Assembly: GCF_031458235.1 (NCBI RefSeq)
Contig: NZ_JAVDYB010000001.1
Location: 4,361,001-4,425,000, forward strand
Direction: 5' to 3'
DNA from: Catenuloplanes atrovinosus
GTDB lineage: Bacteria; Actinomycetota; Actinomycetes; Mycobacteriales; Micromonosporaceae
DNA length: 64,000 nucleotides
Program-made: the position numbers and the translations under genes
Notes under the pieces: generated by a model
Databases searched by the model: none
What the model was told of the DNA's origin: nothing
What the model saw: the letters and a program-made list of their open reading frames with translations, nothing else
In this document: positions 52,208 to 61,212 of the stretch, one piece after another
Layout of the letters: every line of letters starts with the position of its first letter
Numbering within the stretch: position 1 is the stretch's first letter

Positions 52208-53946
52208 TGGTGCCGGTGCGCCGCAGCATCCTGGTCCGGCTGCTGACCACGTCGATCCTGGTGGTGATCTGCGCGATCACCGGCACCGCCTGGCTGGCCG
52301 TGACCACCACCACCGCGGCGGTACGCCAGGCGCAGAACCGGACGATCGCCGACGACCGGGCCGTCTACGACGCGGTCCTCGAGTACGCCGCCACCCACCG
52401 GGACTGGTCCGGCGTCGGCGGGCTGCTCGGCGAGCTGTCCCGCCGCACCGGGCACCGGGTCACGCTGCTCGGCGAGGATCGGCGGCCGATCGCCGACTCG
52501 GGGCCGGGGCCCGCCCTGGACCGGACGCGTCCGATCGCGACCGTGGACGCGCTGCGGGTCGACGGCGAACAGCGGATCGATCCGCGGGTGACCGGGCCGT
52601 ACCTGCTGCCGGAGAGCGAGCGCGCCGCCCTGCGCGAGAAGGCTGAGGCGATGGCGCAGTGCATGTCCGCCTACGGCGTGGCCGGCGAGATCGTGGAGGG
52701 ACCGACCGGGCGACCGGCGATCCGGCTGGACACCCCCGACTACGGGGGCGCGACCATCGTGTGCCGGGCCTTCCTCGAGGAGCCCACCGCCACCGAACGG
52801 GCCCCGCTGCGCGAGCTGGCCGTGCGGGTGCGGGAGTGCCTCGGCCTCGATCCGGACGCGGCGGAGCTGACCCTCCGCCCGGACTTCACGATTCAGCTGG
52901 GAAAACGGTATGCGCTCACCCACGACGAGGCCACCTGCCTGGCGAACGCCCGGGAGGCGCAACTGCGGCCCTGGGCGGCGCCACCCGCCCTGCTGTTCAT
53001 CACCGACCCGGCCGCCGGTGCCCGGCCGGAGGTCTTCAGCCTGTCCCGGGACAATCTCGTGCGGATCGCGCTGGTCACCACCGCCGTGCTGGCCGTGACC
53101 GTGGCGTTCACGGTCGTCGCCGGGCTGCGACTGGTCCGGCCGCTGCGCGCGCTGACGGTCGCGGCCGGCGCGCCCGCCGGCGCGCGGATGCCGATCGCCG
53201 GCCGGGACGAGATCGGCCACCTGGCCCGCGTGCTCAACGACCTGTCCGCGCGCCGGGAGCGCGCGGAGTCGCAGCGCAAGGAGATGATCAGCGACATCGC
53301 GCACGAGTTGCGCAACCCGATGACGAACATCCGCAGCTGGCTGGAGGCGGCCGAGGACGGCGTCACCGCCACCGACGCACGGCTGCTGGCTCTGCTGCTC
53401 GACGAGACGTCGCAGCTGTCCCGGATTCTCGACGATCTACGGGATCTGGCCGCCGCGGACGCGGGCACGCTGCGCATCCACCCGGAACCGATCCGGCTCG
53501 GCGACGCCCTCGGCCCGGCCGCGGACGCCCATCGCGGCGCGGCGGAGACCGGCGGCGTACGGCTGCGCACGTCCTTCGACCCGCGGCTGCCGATCGTCGC
53601 GGACCCGGTGCGGCTGCGGCAGATCGTCGGTAATCTGCTGTCGAACGCGGTCCGGCACACCCCGCCCGGCGGCACGGTCGCGCTGGCCGCGGATCTGGTG
53701 CGGGACGAGTTGGTCGTCACGGTGACCGACACCGGCACCGGCATCGCGCCGGAGGATCTGCCGCACGTGTTCGACCGGTTCTGGCGGGCCGACGACTCCC
53801 GCCGGCGCAGCACCGGCGGGAGTGGTCTGGGACTGGCGATCGTGCGGGACCTCGCGGCCGCGCACGGCGGCGGCGTGGAGGCCGTCAGCGCGCTCGGCGC
53901 CGGCACCACCGTCACCGTGCGTCTGCCGGCTAACGGTAGGTCTTGA
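52207..53946 (+). CDS. OmpR-system sensor histidine kinase with a cysteine-patterned extracellular sensor
   Basis: The 579-residue kinase has membrane helices at about 10-32 and 285-308 flanking a 250-residue outer domain, a short HAMP, HisKA with phospho-His366 in DIAHELRNPMTNIRSWL, and HATPase boxes LLSNAVRHTPPGG, DTGTGIAPEDLPHVFDRFWR and GGSGLGLAIV. The outer domain holds four cysteines (152, 186, 211, 244), two pairs spaced 34 and 33, with AQCMSAYGV around the first. The lipoprotein encoded just downstream on the other strand has two cysteine pairs spaced 38 and 36 and FPACMEQNGV around its first. A related fold, or sensing of such a lipoprotein, is inferred. Confidence 0.93.
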   Translation: MVPVRRSILVRLLTTSILVVICAITGTAWLAVTTTTAAVRQAQNRTIADDRAVYDAVLEYAATHRDWSGVGGLLGELSRRTGHRVTLLGEDRRPIADSGPGPALDRTRPIATVDALRVDGEQRIDPRVTGPYLLPESERAALREKAEAMAQCMSAYGVAGEIVEGPTGRPAIRLDTPDYGGATIVCRAFLEEPTATERAPLRELAVRVRECLGLDPDAAELTLRPDFTIQLGKRYALTHDEATCLANAREAQLRPWAAPPALLFITDPAAGARPEVFSLSRDNLVRIALVTTAVLAVTVAFTVVAGLRLVRPLRALTVAAGAPAGARMPIAGRDEIGHLARVLNDLSARRERAESQRKEMISDIAHELRNPMTNIRSWLEAAEDGVTATDARLLALLLDETSQLSRILDDLRDLAAADAGTLRIHPEPIRLGDALGPAADAHRGAAETGGVRLRTSFDPRLPIVADPVRLRQIVGNLLSNAVRHTPPGGTVALAADLVRDELVVTVTDTGTGIAPEDLPHVFDRFWRADDSRRRSTGGSGLGLAIVRDLAAAHGGGVEAVSALGAGTTVTVRLPANGRS

Positions 53947-54505
53947 TCCGCTCGGCGAACGCCTCGTTGGTGCACACAATCTCGTCGTCGCCGGCGGCCA
54001 TGAACTCCTCCGTGCTGTCGTAGCTGATCCGCCAGTCCGGATCCTGCACGACGCGGGCGTTGTAGCCCTTCCCCTTCAGGCATTCGGCCGCGTCCCGCAG
54101 CAGATCGGCGAACTCCGGGTTGGTGCGCCGCTCCACGTCGAGCCAGCTCTCCGGGATGGTGTTCCGGCACGCCTCCTCGGCGGCCTTCCGCACCGCCTCG
54201 TCGACCGGCGGACCGCCGCCCTGCTTGACGGCATACCTACCGTCGGGCTGTCTGACCTGCGGCACACCGTTCTGCTCCATGCAGGCCGGGAATGCCTGCT
54301 CGAGTTCCTCGATGTCCTCGGAGGTGGCGTCCGGGCGGATGATCGGACGCCCGGCCGGGGTCGGCGACGCGGACGCCACCGGCGTGCCGGTCCGCAGCGT
54401 CACGACATCCGGCGCCGTCGAGCCCGACTCCGGCTGCGACGCGGTGCCGCACGCCGCGACGGACATCACCACGGCCAGGGCCACCACGATTCTCTTGACT
54501 GACAT
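53930..54505 (-). CDS. Lipoprotein with paired-cysteine modules, linked to a MacAB-like exporter
   Basis: The 191-residue protein has a lipoprotein signal (MSVKRIVVALAVVMSVAACG, lipid Cys19), a Pro/Thr/Ser-rich tether (about 20-55) and two cysteine-pair modules (Cys75-Cys113 and Cys142-Cys178) starting with CMEQNGV and CLKGKGY. Proteins of this look recur beside ABC exporters and two-component systems in actinobacteria, but their function is unknown. Its 3' end overlaps the kinase gene by 17 bases (convergent). A 16-base motif shared with the exporter operon lies 22 bases before its ATG, implying co-regulation. Confidence 0.8.
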   Translation of the reverse strand: MSVKRIVVALAVVMSVAACGTASQPESGSTAPDVVTLRTGTPVASASPTPAGRPIIRPDATSEDIEELEQAFPACMEQNGVPQVRQPDGRYAVKQGGGPPVDEAVRKAAEEACRNTIPESWLDVERRTNPEFADLLRDAAECLKGKGYNARVVQDPDWRISYDSTEEFMAAGDDEIVCTNEAFAERIKTYR

Positions 54506-54527
54506 GCGACCACGCTCGCAACGACAT

Positions 54528-54543
54528 GTCAGCAACCGGTTAG
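54528..54543 (-). promoter_or_regulatory. Shared regulatory motif, copy 2 (lipoprotein gene)
   Basis: Reading with the lipoprotein gene, CTAACCGGTTGCTGAC lies 22 bases before its ATG. It contains the palindrome AACCGGTT and matches copy 1 at 14 of 16 positions. Confidence 0.6.
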
Positions 54544-54735
54544 CGTTGCATCCCGACCACGACGTTCCGGGAGAGTCCGCACCGGCCGCCCGTCGAGCCG
54601 GCGGCCTCATATCGCGGTCAGTCGATCAGGGGCGGCGCGGGTGGTACCGCCGACGGTGCGCGCTGCGTACCGGATGACCGGTCACCCGGCTGATAACATC
54701 CCCGGCGCATATCAGCATGATCGACGGGACCTGTT

Positions 54736-56547
54736 GTGGAGCGAGACGTGAGCCGGTCAGGGCCGCTGCTGGAGGGGGACCCGGCTCGCGTCGGCGGCTA
54801 CGAGATCGTCGGGCGGCTCGGTGCCGGCGGCATGGGCGTGGTCTACCTGGCGCGCGACGCCTCCGGGCAGCCGGTCGCGGTGAAGCTGGTGCACGCGGAG
54901 GTGGCCGGTGACCCGGAGTTCCGGCGCCGGTTCCGGGACGAGGTGGCCCGCGCCCGGCAGGTGCCGCCGTTCTGCACCGCCGAGGTCCTGGACGCCGACC
55001 CGGACGCGGCCCGGCCGTACCTGGTCGTCGAGTACGTCGAGGGACCGACGCTGGACGAGGAGGTCCGGCAGCGCGGGCCGCTGAATCCGTCCCACCTGCA
55101 CGGGCTGGCGATCGGCGTGGCGACGGCGCTGACCGCGATCCACGGCGCCGGGGTGATCCACCGCGACCTGAAGCCGGGCAACGTGCTGCTCGCGCCGGGC
55201 AGCCCCAAAGTGATCGACTTCGGTATCGCGCACGCGCTGGAGGCGGCGCAGGAGCGGCTCACCGCGACCGGCGTCTACCTGGGCACCGTCAACTACATGG
55301 CGCCGGAACGCTTCGCGGACGAGCCCGGCCCGCTCACGGCCGCGGCGGACGTGTTCGCCTGGGGGTGCGTGGTGGTGTTCGCCGGGACCGGGCGGGCGCC
55401 GTTCGACGGGGGCACGGCCATCGCCACCATCGCGCGGATCATCAGCCGGCCGCCGCGACTGGACGGGCTGCCGGAGGGACCGCTGCGCCGGCTCGCCGAG
55501 CGCGCGCTGGCCCCCGATCCGGCGAGCCGGCCGACCGCGCGCGAACTGCTCGACCTGCTGCTCGGCAACGCACCGGCCGGTGCGCTCGACGACCGGCCGG
55601 AGCTGCGCTCGGCCTCGGCGGAAGCGTCGGTCGCGGCACGGACCACGACCGGCGCGCCCGCCGAGACCGTAGCCGTGGCCGCAGCCGGGAGCCCGGCCGC
55701 AGAGCCGGTCACCTTGCCGCACCGGGCGGGGCCGGCACCGCGCCGGCGTACCGTGGTGGTTCTCGCGGCGGCCGTCGCCGTCCTGGCCCTGGCCCTGCTC
55801 GGCGGCACCGGTTTCGTCCTCCAGCAGAGCAGCCTCGCCGGTGAGCGGCCGCTCGGCCCGGCTCCCGCGGCGCAGCCGTCGACGGCGCCGCCGCCGGCCG
55901 CGCCCTCCGCCGGCGAGTCCGCGGCGCCGTCGCCCTCCCCGTCCGCCACACCGTCACCCGTGCCCGAGGCCACCCGTCCCACCCAGGCCCCGGCGTCGCC
56001 GAAACCCTCGGCGGCCGTGCCGACGAACGACGTGCAGCCTCCGGTCGCGGCCGCACCCGGCACCCGGTCGGGGTACGGCCCGTACCTCATCCACAACCTG
56101 CGCACCGGGCTGTGCGCCGACCTGGACGGCACCGCCGGCGGCGGGCCCAAGCAGCCGGCCCTGCAGGACGTCTGCCGGCCGACCACCGAGGACAACCAGG
56201 AGTTCGCGTTCGTGCCACGCGGCACCGACGGCTCCGGACGCCAGCTCTACTGGATCCGCAACACCGACGACGACCTCTGCCTGGACGTCGAGGGCACCGG
56301 CTCGGTCCCGCGCGCCACGCCGGTCGTCGAGCTGGAGTGCTACGGCCAGGACAACCAGGACTACCGGCTGGAGCCGAGGCTCACCTCCGGCGGCCGCCAG
56401 TACTACTGGCTCGTCAATGCCGCCTCCGGCCTGTGCCTGGACGTCTACGGCAAGGGCGACGGCGGCAGCGCCACCCCCCTCACCCTGGTCACCCGCGTGT
56501 CCGGCGACGACCACGAATGGGCCCTGGTCCGCCGCGCGGACTGGTGA
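54736..56547 (+). CDS. Membrane Ser/Thr protein kinase with an extracellular ricin-type lectin domain
   Basis: The 603-residue protein has a cytosolic Hanks-type kinase (about 20-280): glycine loop GRLGAGGMGVVY, Lys50 in VAVK, HRDLKPGN with catalytic Asp144, DFGIAH and APER. A single helix (339-360) leads to a Pro/Ala/Ser-rich wall-spanning stretch (370-440) and a C-terminal RICIN beta-trefoil (448-603) with three repeats (LCADLDGT, LCLDVEGT, LCLDVYGK) and QxW-like DNQEF/DNQDY ends. The layout suggests sensing of cell-wall or environmental glycans by the lectin. GTG 54736 is the likely start; GTG 54748 is possible. The kinase motifs are intact. Confidence 0.92.
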   Translation: MERDVSRSGPLLEGDPARVGGYEIVGRLGAGGMGVVYLARDASGQPVAVKLVHAEVAGDPEFRRRFRDEVARARQVPPFCTAEVLDADPDAARPYLVVEYVEGPTLDEEVRQRGPLNPSHLHGLAIGVATALTAIHGAGVIHRDLKPGNVLLAPGSPKVIDFGIAHALEAAQERLTATGVYLGTVNYMAPERFADEPGPLTAAADVFAWGCVVVFAGTGRAPFDGGTAIATIARIISRPPRLDGLPEGPLRRLAERALAPDPASRPTARELLDLLLGNAPAGALDDRPELRSASAEASVAARTTTGAPAETVAVAAAGSPAAEPVTLPHRAGPAPRRRTVVVLAAAVAVLALALLGGTGFVLQQSSLAGERPLGPAPAAQPSTAPPPAAPSAGESAAPSPSPSATPSPVPEATRPTQAPASPKPSAAVPTNDVQPPVAAAPGTRSGYGPYLIHNLRTGLCADLDGTAGGGPKQPALQDVCRPTTEDNQEFAFVPRGTDGSGRQLYWIRNTDDDLCLDVEGTGSVPRATPVVELECYGQDNQDYRLEPRLTSGGRQYYWLVNAASGLCLDVYGKGDGGSATPLTLVTRVSGDDHEWALVRRADW

Positions 56548-56644
56548 CAGGTCCCAGCGGCGGGTAGGGTCCGTCGGTCCGGATATGCCGCCTGCCCGAA
56601 CCGTGGCTGAGAGCAGCCTCTGAACTCTGACCTAGCCGGGTCCG

Positions 56645-57910
56645 GTGCGTGACCGGCGCGCGACATCCGGCCGGCCCCGGCCGGGATGGCCGCACCGGCG
56701 ACTCCGCGATCACCCGGAGATGTTCCGCGCTGTGTACGCGGACGTGTTCACCGGCGACCCGCGCTGGCAGGCGATGGATGCGCCGGCCGCGAGGGCGGCG
56801 TCACCCGCCACCGGAGGGCGCTCATGCTGCCCGCCGCCCAATTCTCCCCCGCCCCGCCGCCGACGCCGGGCGGGTTCGCTGCGGCATCTGGCCGAAGTGA
56901 TCCGTACTCACCGGATGGCACCCGGCATGGCGGTCGATAAGGACGTTGTCGCGGGCGTGCTCGCCGGCGACCTGCGGTATCTGACCGATCCCGTGCCGGT
57001 TGTCGCGGTCGCACGGGCCTCGCATCACATCGTCAACCTGCCGTTCGGCGACGACGATGTCCAGCGCCTCACCGTCGCCGTCGCGCACCTCAAGGCCCTC
57101 CTCGCGGCCGCGCACGAATCGGATCGTCGAGCCCCGTACCTGCTACCCGTACCGCGCCCGGCGTCCGCGCTCGTCGAGCGGGACGCCGGCCTCTCGCACG
57201 CCGCGCCGGCCGACCAGATCCAGCTCGCCTGGACCCCGATCGTGCCAACCGCGGACACGCCGCCGCGGCGCGCCTCGACGTGGCTTCGCCCGGCGGCCTG
57301 GGTCGCACTGCTGGCGATCTTCGCCGTCGGCGTGCTGGTCGGCGCGGCCGGGTCCCGGCTCGCCAGCTCCCGGCCCATCGCCGACCCGACCCGGCCCGTC
57401 GCCGAGGCACCGGCACGTAACGCCCGCTCGGCGTGTCAGTCGCCCGGTCCCTCCCGGCCAGCCGGCCCAGTCATCATGGGAGCACCCGGCACGCCGTCGG
57501 GCGAGTCGATCAAGCCCAACTGGTGGGCCAACGTCCTGCCGGTAGAGCTACGCCACACACCCACCGGATTCTCGGCCACCGTGCCCACCGGATCCACCCT
57601 GCCACAGGAGTTCCTCGTGGCCCGCAGCGGCATCACGATGATCACCGGTCATCGGTACCGGTTCGACTTCACCGTCACCAGCGACCGGCCGCTGGACATC
57701 CTGCTCCGCATCCAGGACAAGACCCCGCCGCATTACCGTCCCTCGCTCGTCGAAAGCGTACCCATCGGCCGTACGGCCTGCCGGTACAGCTTCACGTTCA
57801 CGGCCGCCGTGACCAGCCACACGACCGGCGAGGTCACCTTCCAGCTCGGCGGGCAGGGTGCCTACACCGTCAGGGTCGACGACGCCGTCCTCGTCGAGAT
57901 CGACTCCTGA
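56645..57910 (+). CDS. Single-pass membrane protein with an extracellular beta domain; N-terminus uncertain, possible frameshift
   Basis: The frame is open from 56645. Supported coding begins near 56870, with a helix-rich cytosolic part (LRHLAEVIRTHRMAPGMAVD, then HIVNLPFGDDDVQRLTVAVA). A membrane helix (AAWVALLAIFAVGVLVGAAG) and an outer domain with a cysteine pair (SACQSPG, RTACRYSF) follow; its strands (GHRYRFDFTVTSD, FQLGGQGAYTVRVDD) resemble a carbohydrate-binding beta-sandwich. The first 80 codons include an aconitase-like fragment and are probably not part of the protein. ATG 56824 has an excellent GGAGG but is in another frame that stops at 56938-56940, so the true gene may start there and be frameshifted near 56865-56880. 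ATG 56915 is the first safe in-frame start. Confidence 0.6.
   Translation: MRDRRATSGRPRPGWPHRRLRDHPEMFRAVYADVFTGDPRWQAMDAPAARAASPATGGRSCCPPPNSPPPRRRRRAGSLRHLAEVIRTHRMAPGMAVDKDVVAGVLAGDLRYLTDPVPVVAVARASHHIVNLPFGDDDVQRLTVAVAHLKALLAAAHESDRRAPYLLPVPRPASALVERDAGLSHAAPADQIQLAWTPIVPTADTPPRRASTWLRPAAWVALLAIFAVGVLVGAAGSRLASSRPIADPTRPVAEAPARNARSACQSPGPSRPAGPVIMGAPGTPSGESIKPNWWANVLPVELRHTPTGFSATVPTGSTLPQEFLVARSGITMITGHRYRFDFTVTSDRPLDILLRIQDKTPPHYRPSLVESVPIGRTACRYSFTFTAAVTSHTTGEVTFQLGGQGAYTVRVDDAVLVEIDS
56711..56785 (+). pseudogene. Aconitate hydratase fragment
   Basis: Twenty-five codons read HPEMFRAVYADVFTGDPRWQ followed by AMDAP, which I recognise as the conserved PEMFR.xYADVF.GD.RW block of aconitase A. 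No other part of aconitase is visible on either side, so this is an isolated remnant upstream of the membrane-protein gene. Confidence 0.55.
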
Positions 57911-58283
57911 GCGGCGACGCCGAGGCCGGCCACTTCTCCCGGCTACCCGAGTTCCGGCCGGGCGAGGGTGTGTGCACGCATCGCGAACGCGAGCTCTTGA
58001 GTTCGCCCGAAGCCCCGCACTCGCCACGATTCCCCCTGGCCACCACGTCCCGCGTGGTGTCGCGGCAGTGCGCGGAGCTGACGCACCCGCCGATCGATCA
58101 CCGCACGGCGGCACCGGCGCCCGCTCGCACGAGATCAATCACGGTGTCCGCGCCAGGGCCTATGACCGACGTCGGTGCTGCGGGCGACGGTAGCCACGGT
58201 GTGCGACACCTAGGCTAAAGGTGGCCTTCATATCCCGGAACTGCGCTGCGAAGCTGTATGCGGACAGCAGGAAGGGAGGTCGA
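57911..58283. other. 373-base gap without a convincing gene
   Basis: Lies between the membrane protein and the XRE regulator. Open frames here lack a ribosome binding site and family resemblance. An AT-richer stretch (about 58208-58262) just upstream of the XRE gene probably contains its promoter; GGGAGG lies before that gene's ATG. Confidence 0.45.
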
Positions 58284-59123
58284 ATGGACGACAGAGCACT
58301 CGGCGAGTTCCTCCGCCACCGGCGGGAACAGTTGCGGCCCGAAGACGTGGGCCTGCCCGGTGGCGGGCGGCGCCGCACCCCCGGTCTGCGCCGTGAGGAA
58401 GTGGCGGGCCTGGCGGCGCTGTCGCCGGACTACTACTCGCGGCTCGAGCAGGGCCGGGTGCGTACTCCGTCGGCCGCGGCACTGGCCAGCCTGGCCCGGG
58501 CGATCCGGCTGACCGGTGACGAGCAGGACTACCTGTTCCGGCTGGCCGGGCAGCAGCCGCCGGAGCCGCGCTCGCCCCTCGCGCACGTCGACCCGGCGAT
58601 GATCTATCTGCTGGACGCGCTGGGGCACACGCCGGCCCAGGTGACCGACGGCCTGCTCACCGTCGTGGCGCAGAACCCGGCGGCGGAAAACCTGCTGGGC
58701 GTGTGGACCGGGCTGCCCGGGTACGAGTCCAACGTCACGTGGCGCTGGTTCGCCGACCCGGCGTCGCGCGACAGTAACGATCCGGCCGAGTACGAGCGCA
58801 TCGGCCGAGCGTACGCGTCGGATCTGCGCGCCGGGATCGCCCAGCGCCCCTCCGGCGACCGGTTCGCCCACGGGCTGGTGACCGATCTGCTCGAGCGCAG
58901 CACCGAGTTCGCCGAGCTGTGGGCGCAGCAGCACGTCGCCGCGCTCACCTCGGCACCGAAACTGATCCGGCATCCGCTGGTCGGCGAACTCGACCTGCAA
59001 TGCGACGTCGTCCTGAGCCCCGCCACGGGCCATCGGCTGATTCTTTTCCGGCCCCGGCCCGGGTCGAATTCCCGCGAGCAACTCGAGTTCCTCGACGTAC
59101 TCGGCAATCAGAAGTTCGCCTGA
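58284..59123 (+). CDS. XRE-family regulator with MmyB-like ligand domain
   Basis: The 279-residue protein has the N-terminal HTH (ALGEFLRHRREQLRPEDVGL, LRREEVAGLAALSPDYYSRL) and a C-terminal MmyB-like domain (LLTVVAQNPAAENLLGVW, then the IRHPLVGELDLQCDV motif). GGGAGG precedes ATG 58284. It is followed 73 bases later by an SDR gene in the same direction, which it probably regulates; in related loci this family commonly controls an adjacent SDR. It is a paralogue of the regulator at 6628. Confidence 0.93.
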   Translation: MDDRALGEFLRHRREQLRPEDVGLPGGGRRRTPGLRREEVAGLAALSPDYYSRLEQGRVRTPSAAALASLARAIRLTGDEQDYLFRLAGQQPPEPRSPLAHVDPAMIYLLDALGHTPAQVTDGLLTVVAQNPAAENLLGVWTGLPGYESNVTWRWFADPASRDSNDPAEYERIGRAYASDLRAGIAQRPSGDRFAHGLVTDLLERSTEFAELWAQQHVAALTSAPKLIRHPLVGELDLQCDVVLSPATGHRLILFRPRPGSNSREQLEFLDVLGNQKFA

Positions 59124-59196
59124 CCCTCTTCTTACGTCTTTCCGCACAAGCGGGCGCGCTTCCGTGCGCCCTAAAATCGTTCGGCGAAGGAATCCC

Positions 59197-59949
59197 GTGA
59201 AGATCACCGGTAACACTGTTTTCATTCCCGGCGCGACGTCCGGCATCGGTCTCGGGTTGGCCCTGCGCCTGCAGGCCAAGGGCAACACCGTTATCGTCGG
59301 CGGGCGGCGCACCGAACTGCTGGAGCGGATCGCGGCGGAGCGCCCCGGCATCGGCACCGTCACCGTCGACACCACCGACCCGGCGTCGATCACCGCGGCC
59401 CGCGACGAACTCGCCGGCCGCTACCCGGCCCTCGACACGCTGATCACCATGGCCGGCATCATGGAGCCCGAGGACCTGCGCGTCCCGGCGTCCCTCGACG
59501 TCGCCGAGCGTACCGTCGAGGTGAACCTGCTCGGCCCGATCCGGCTGATCAACGCCTTCCTGCCCGGCCTGCTCGGCCGGCCGGCCGCCACGATCATGAC
59601 GGTCACCTCCGGCCTGGCGTACGTGCCCCTGGCCGCTACGCCGACCTACAACGCCACCAAGGCCGCCATCCACTCGTACACCGAGAGCCTGCGGGTGCAG
59701 TTGACCGGCAGCGACGTACAGGTGATCGAGCTCGTTCCGCCGGCCACCCGCACCACGCTGATGAACCAGCAGAACTCCGACGTGGCGATGCCGCTGGAGG
59801 ACTTCCTCGACGAGGTGATGAGCCTGCTCGAGGCCGACCCCGAGGCCGAGCAGATCCTCGTCGAGCGGGTGAAGTGGCAGCGCAACGCCGAGGCCGAGGG
59901 CCGCTACGCCGACGTGCTCGGCGTGCTCAGCGGCCGCTACCGCTCGTGA
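59197..59949 (+). CDS. Short-chain dehydrogenase/reductase (DltE-like)
   Basis: The 250-residue SDR has the cofactor motif PGATSGIGLGLALRLQAKG, a conserved GIM variant of the NAG motif (TMAGIM), catalytic Ser in TVTSGLAYVP and YxxxK as YNATKAA. The start is GTG 59197 with GAAGGA upstream. It is complete, unlike the truncated SDR at 27565. The substrate is unknown. The gene lies between an XRE regulator and a broken sugar dehydrogenase gene, 24 bases before the latter, so the three probably share a transcript. Confidence 0.93.
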   Translation: MKITGNTVFIPGATSGIGLGLALRLQAKGNTVIVGGRRTELLERIAAERPGIGTVTVDTTDPASITAARDELAGRYPALDTLITMAGIMEPEDLRVPASLDVAERTVEVNLLGPIRLINAFLPGLLGRPAATIMTVTSGLAYVPLAATPTYNATKAAIHSYTESLRVQLTGSDVQVIELVPPATRTTLMNQQNSDVAMPLEDFLDEVMSLLEADPEAEQILVERVKWQRNAEAEGRYADVLGVLSGRYRS

Positions 59950-59973
59950 CCCTCTGACCCTGAAGGAACTCCT

Positions 59974-61059
59974 ATGCGTCGTTCCCTCCGACGATCGGTG
60001 CTCGGCACCGGCCTCACCGCGATGCTGACCCTGTCCGCGTGCACCTCCTCCGCTGATGAACCCGTGCGGGGCGGCCCCATCGCCACCCTGGGCGAGCCCA
60101 CCGAGATCACCACCGGTCTGTCCTTCCCGTGAGGGCTCGCCTTCCTGCCGGACGGCTCCGCGCTGGTCAGCGAGCGCGACTCGGCCCTGATCAAGCGGGT
60201 GCCCGCTGAGGGCGGCGCCGCCCAGACGGTCGGCGAGGTGCCCGGGGTGGTGCCGAAGGCCGAGGGTGGCCTGATGGGCATCGTCGCCTCACCCGACTTC
60301 ACCACCGACCGTACGGTCTACGCGTCGGTCACCGGCGCCGACGAGAACTCGATCGTCGCGCTGCACATCGCCGAGGACTACCGGTCACTGCGCCGGGATC
60401 GGGTGCTGCTCGACGGCATCCGGACCGCCGATCGCCACCACGGCGGCCGGCTCGCCATCGGCCCGGACGGATACCTGTGGATCACCACGGGCGACGCCTT
60501 CGAGCCGGCCAACGCGGCCGACGACACCTCGCTCAACGGCAAGATCCTGCGCATCCGTACGGACGGCACGTCACCTGACGACGACCCCATCTACTCGTCG
60601 GGCCACCGCAACGTCCAGGGCATCGCGTTCGGCCCGGACGGCACCGCGTACGTCTCCGAGCTCGGCCACCGCACCTGGGACGAGGTCAACGTCCTGCGCG
60701 AAGGCGCCGACTACGGCTGGCCCGAGACCGAGGGCGTGGAAGGCGGCACCGGCACGGCTCCGATATGGACCGTGCACCCGGACGACGCGTCTCCGTCGGG
60801 GATGGCGTACGCGCGAGGGTCTTTGTGGATCGGCGCCCTGGGCGGGCAGCGGCTGTGGCAGCTTCCCGTCGAGGCGGGCCGGGTGACCGGCGAGGCGATC
60901 GAGCACTACCCCGGCGAGTACGGCCGCATCCGCACCGTCGAGCTCGCCCCGGACGGCGCCCTTTGGCTGGTCACCTCCAACACCGACCAGTCCACCTGGG
61001 GAGGCGTCGCCCCGAGACCCGGCGACGACCGCATCCTCCGCGTCGACGTCAATCAGTAG
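59974..61059 (+). pseudogene. PQQ-type glucose/sorbosone dehydrogenase lipoprotein gene interrupted by one in-frame TGA
   Basis: ATG 59974 opens a lipoprotein signal (TAMLTLSACTSS, cysteine at residue 23). At codon 53 (60130-60132) the sequence reads TGA exactly where the family has Trp in the conserved [11 protein letters not shown] block. The same frame then continues without a stop to 61059 through all family blocks: [44 protein letters not shown] and GADYGWPE. A single TGG-to-TGA change explains it. Without the stop the product would be 361 residues, an extracellular soluble aldose dehydrogenase-type propeller. Recent inactivation, sequence error or readthrough are the options. Confidence 0.85.
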
Positions 61060-61212
61060 AACAGGACTCCCTCGCGTCCGTCGTCCTCACCATCGGCATC
61101 GGCGACCTCACTGCCCGGCACCTGGCCGACGCGGGACCCCGCGGGCCGCAACGCCGAATCGGCCGCCCCCTCGGCCACGCAGCCGCACGTTTGACGTCTC
61201 GCCCGGCACTAC

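Noticed and set aside
58208-58225. ACCTAGGCTAAAGG as a third iron box
   Set aside because: Only one half-site resembles the consensus, and the following gene is an XRE regulator with no iron link.
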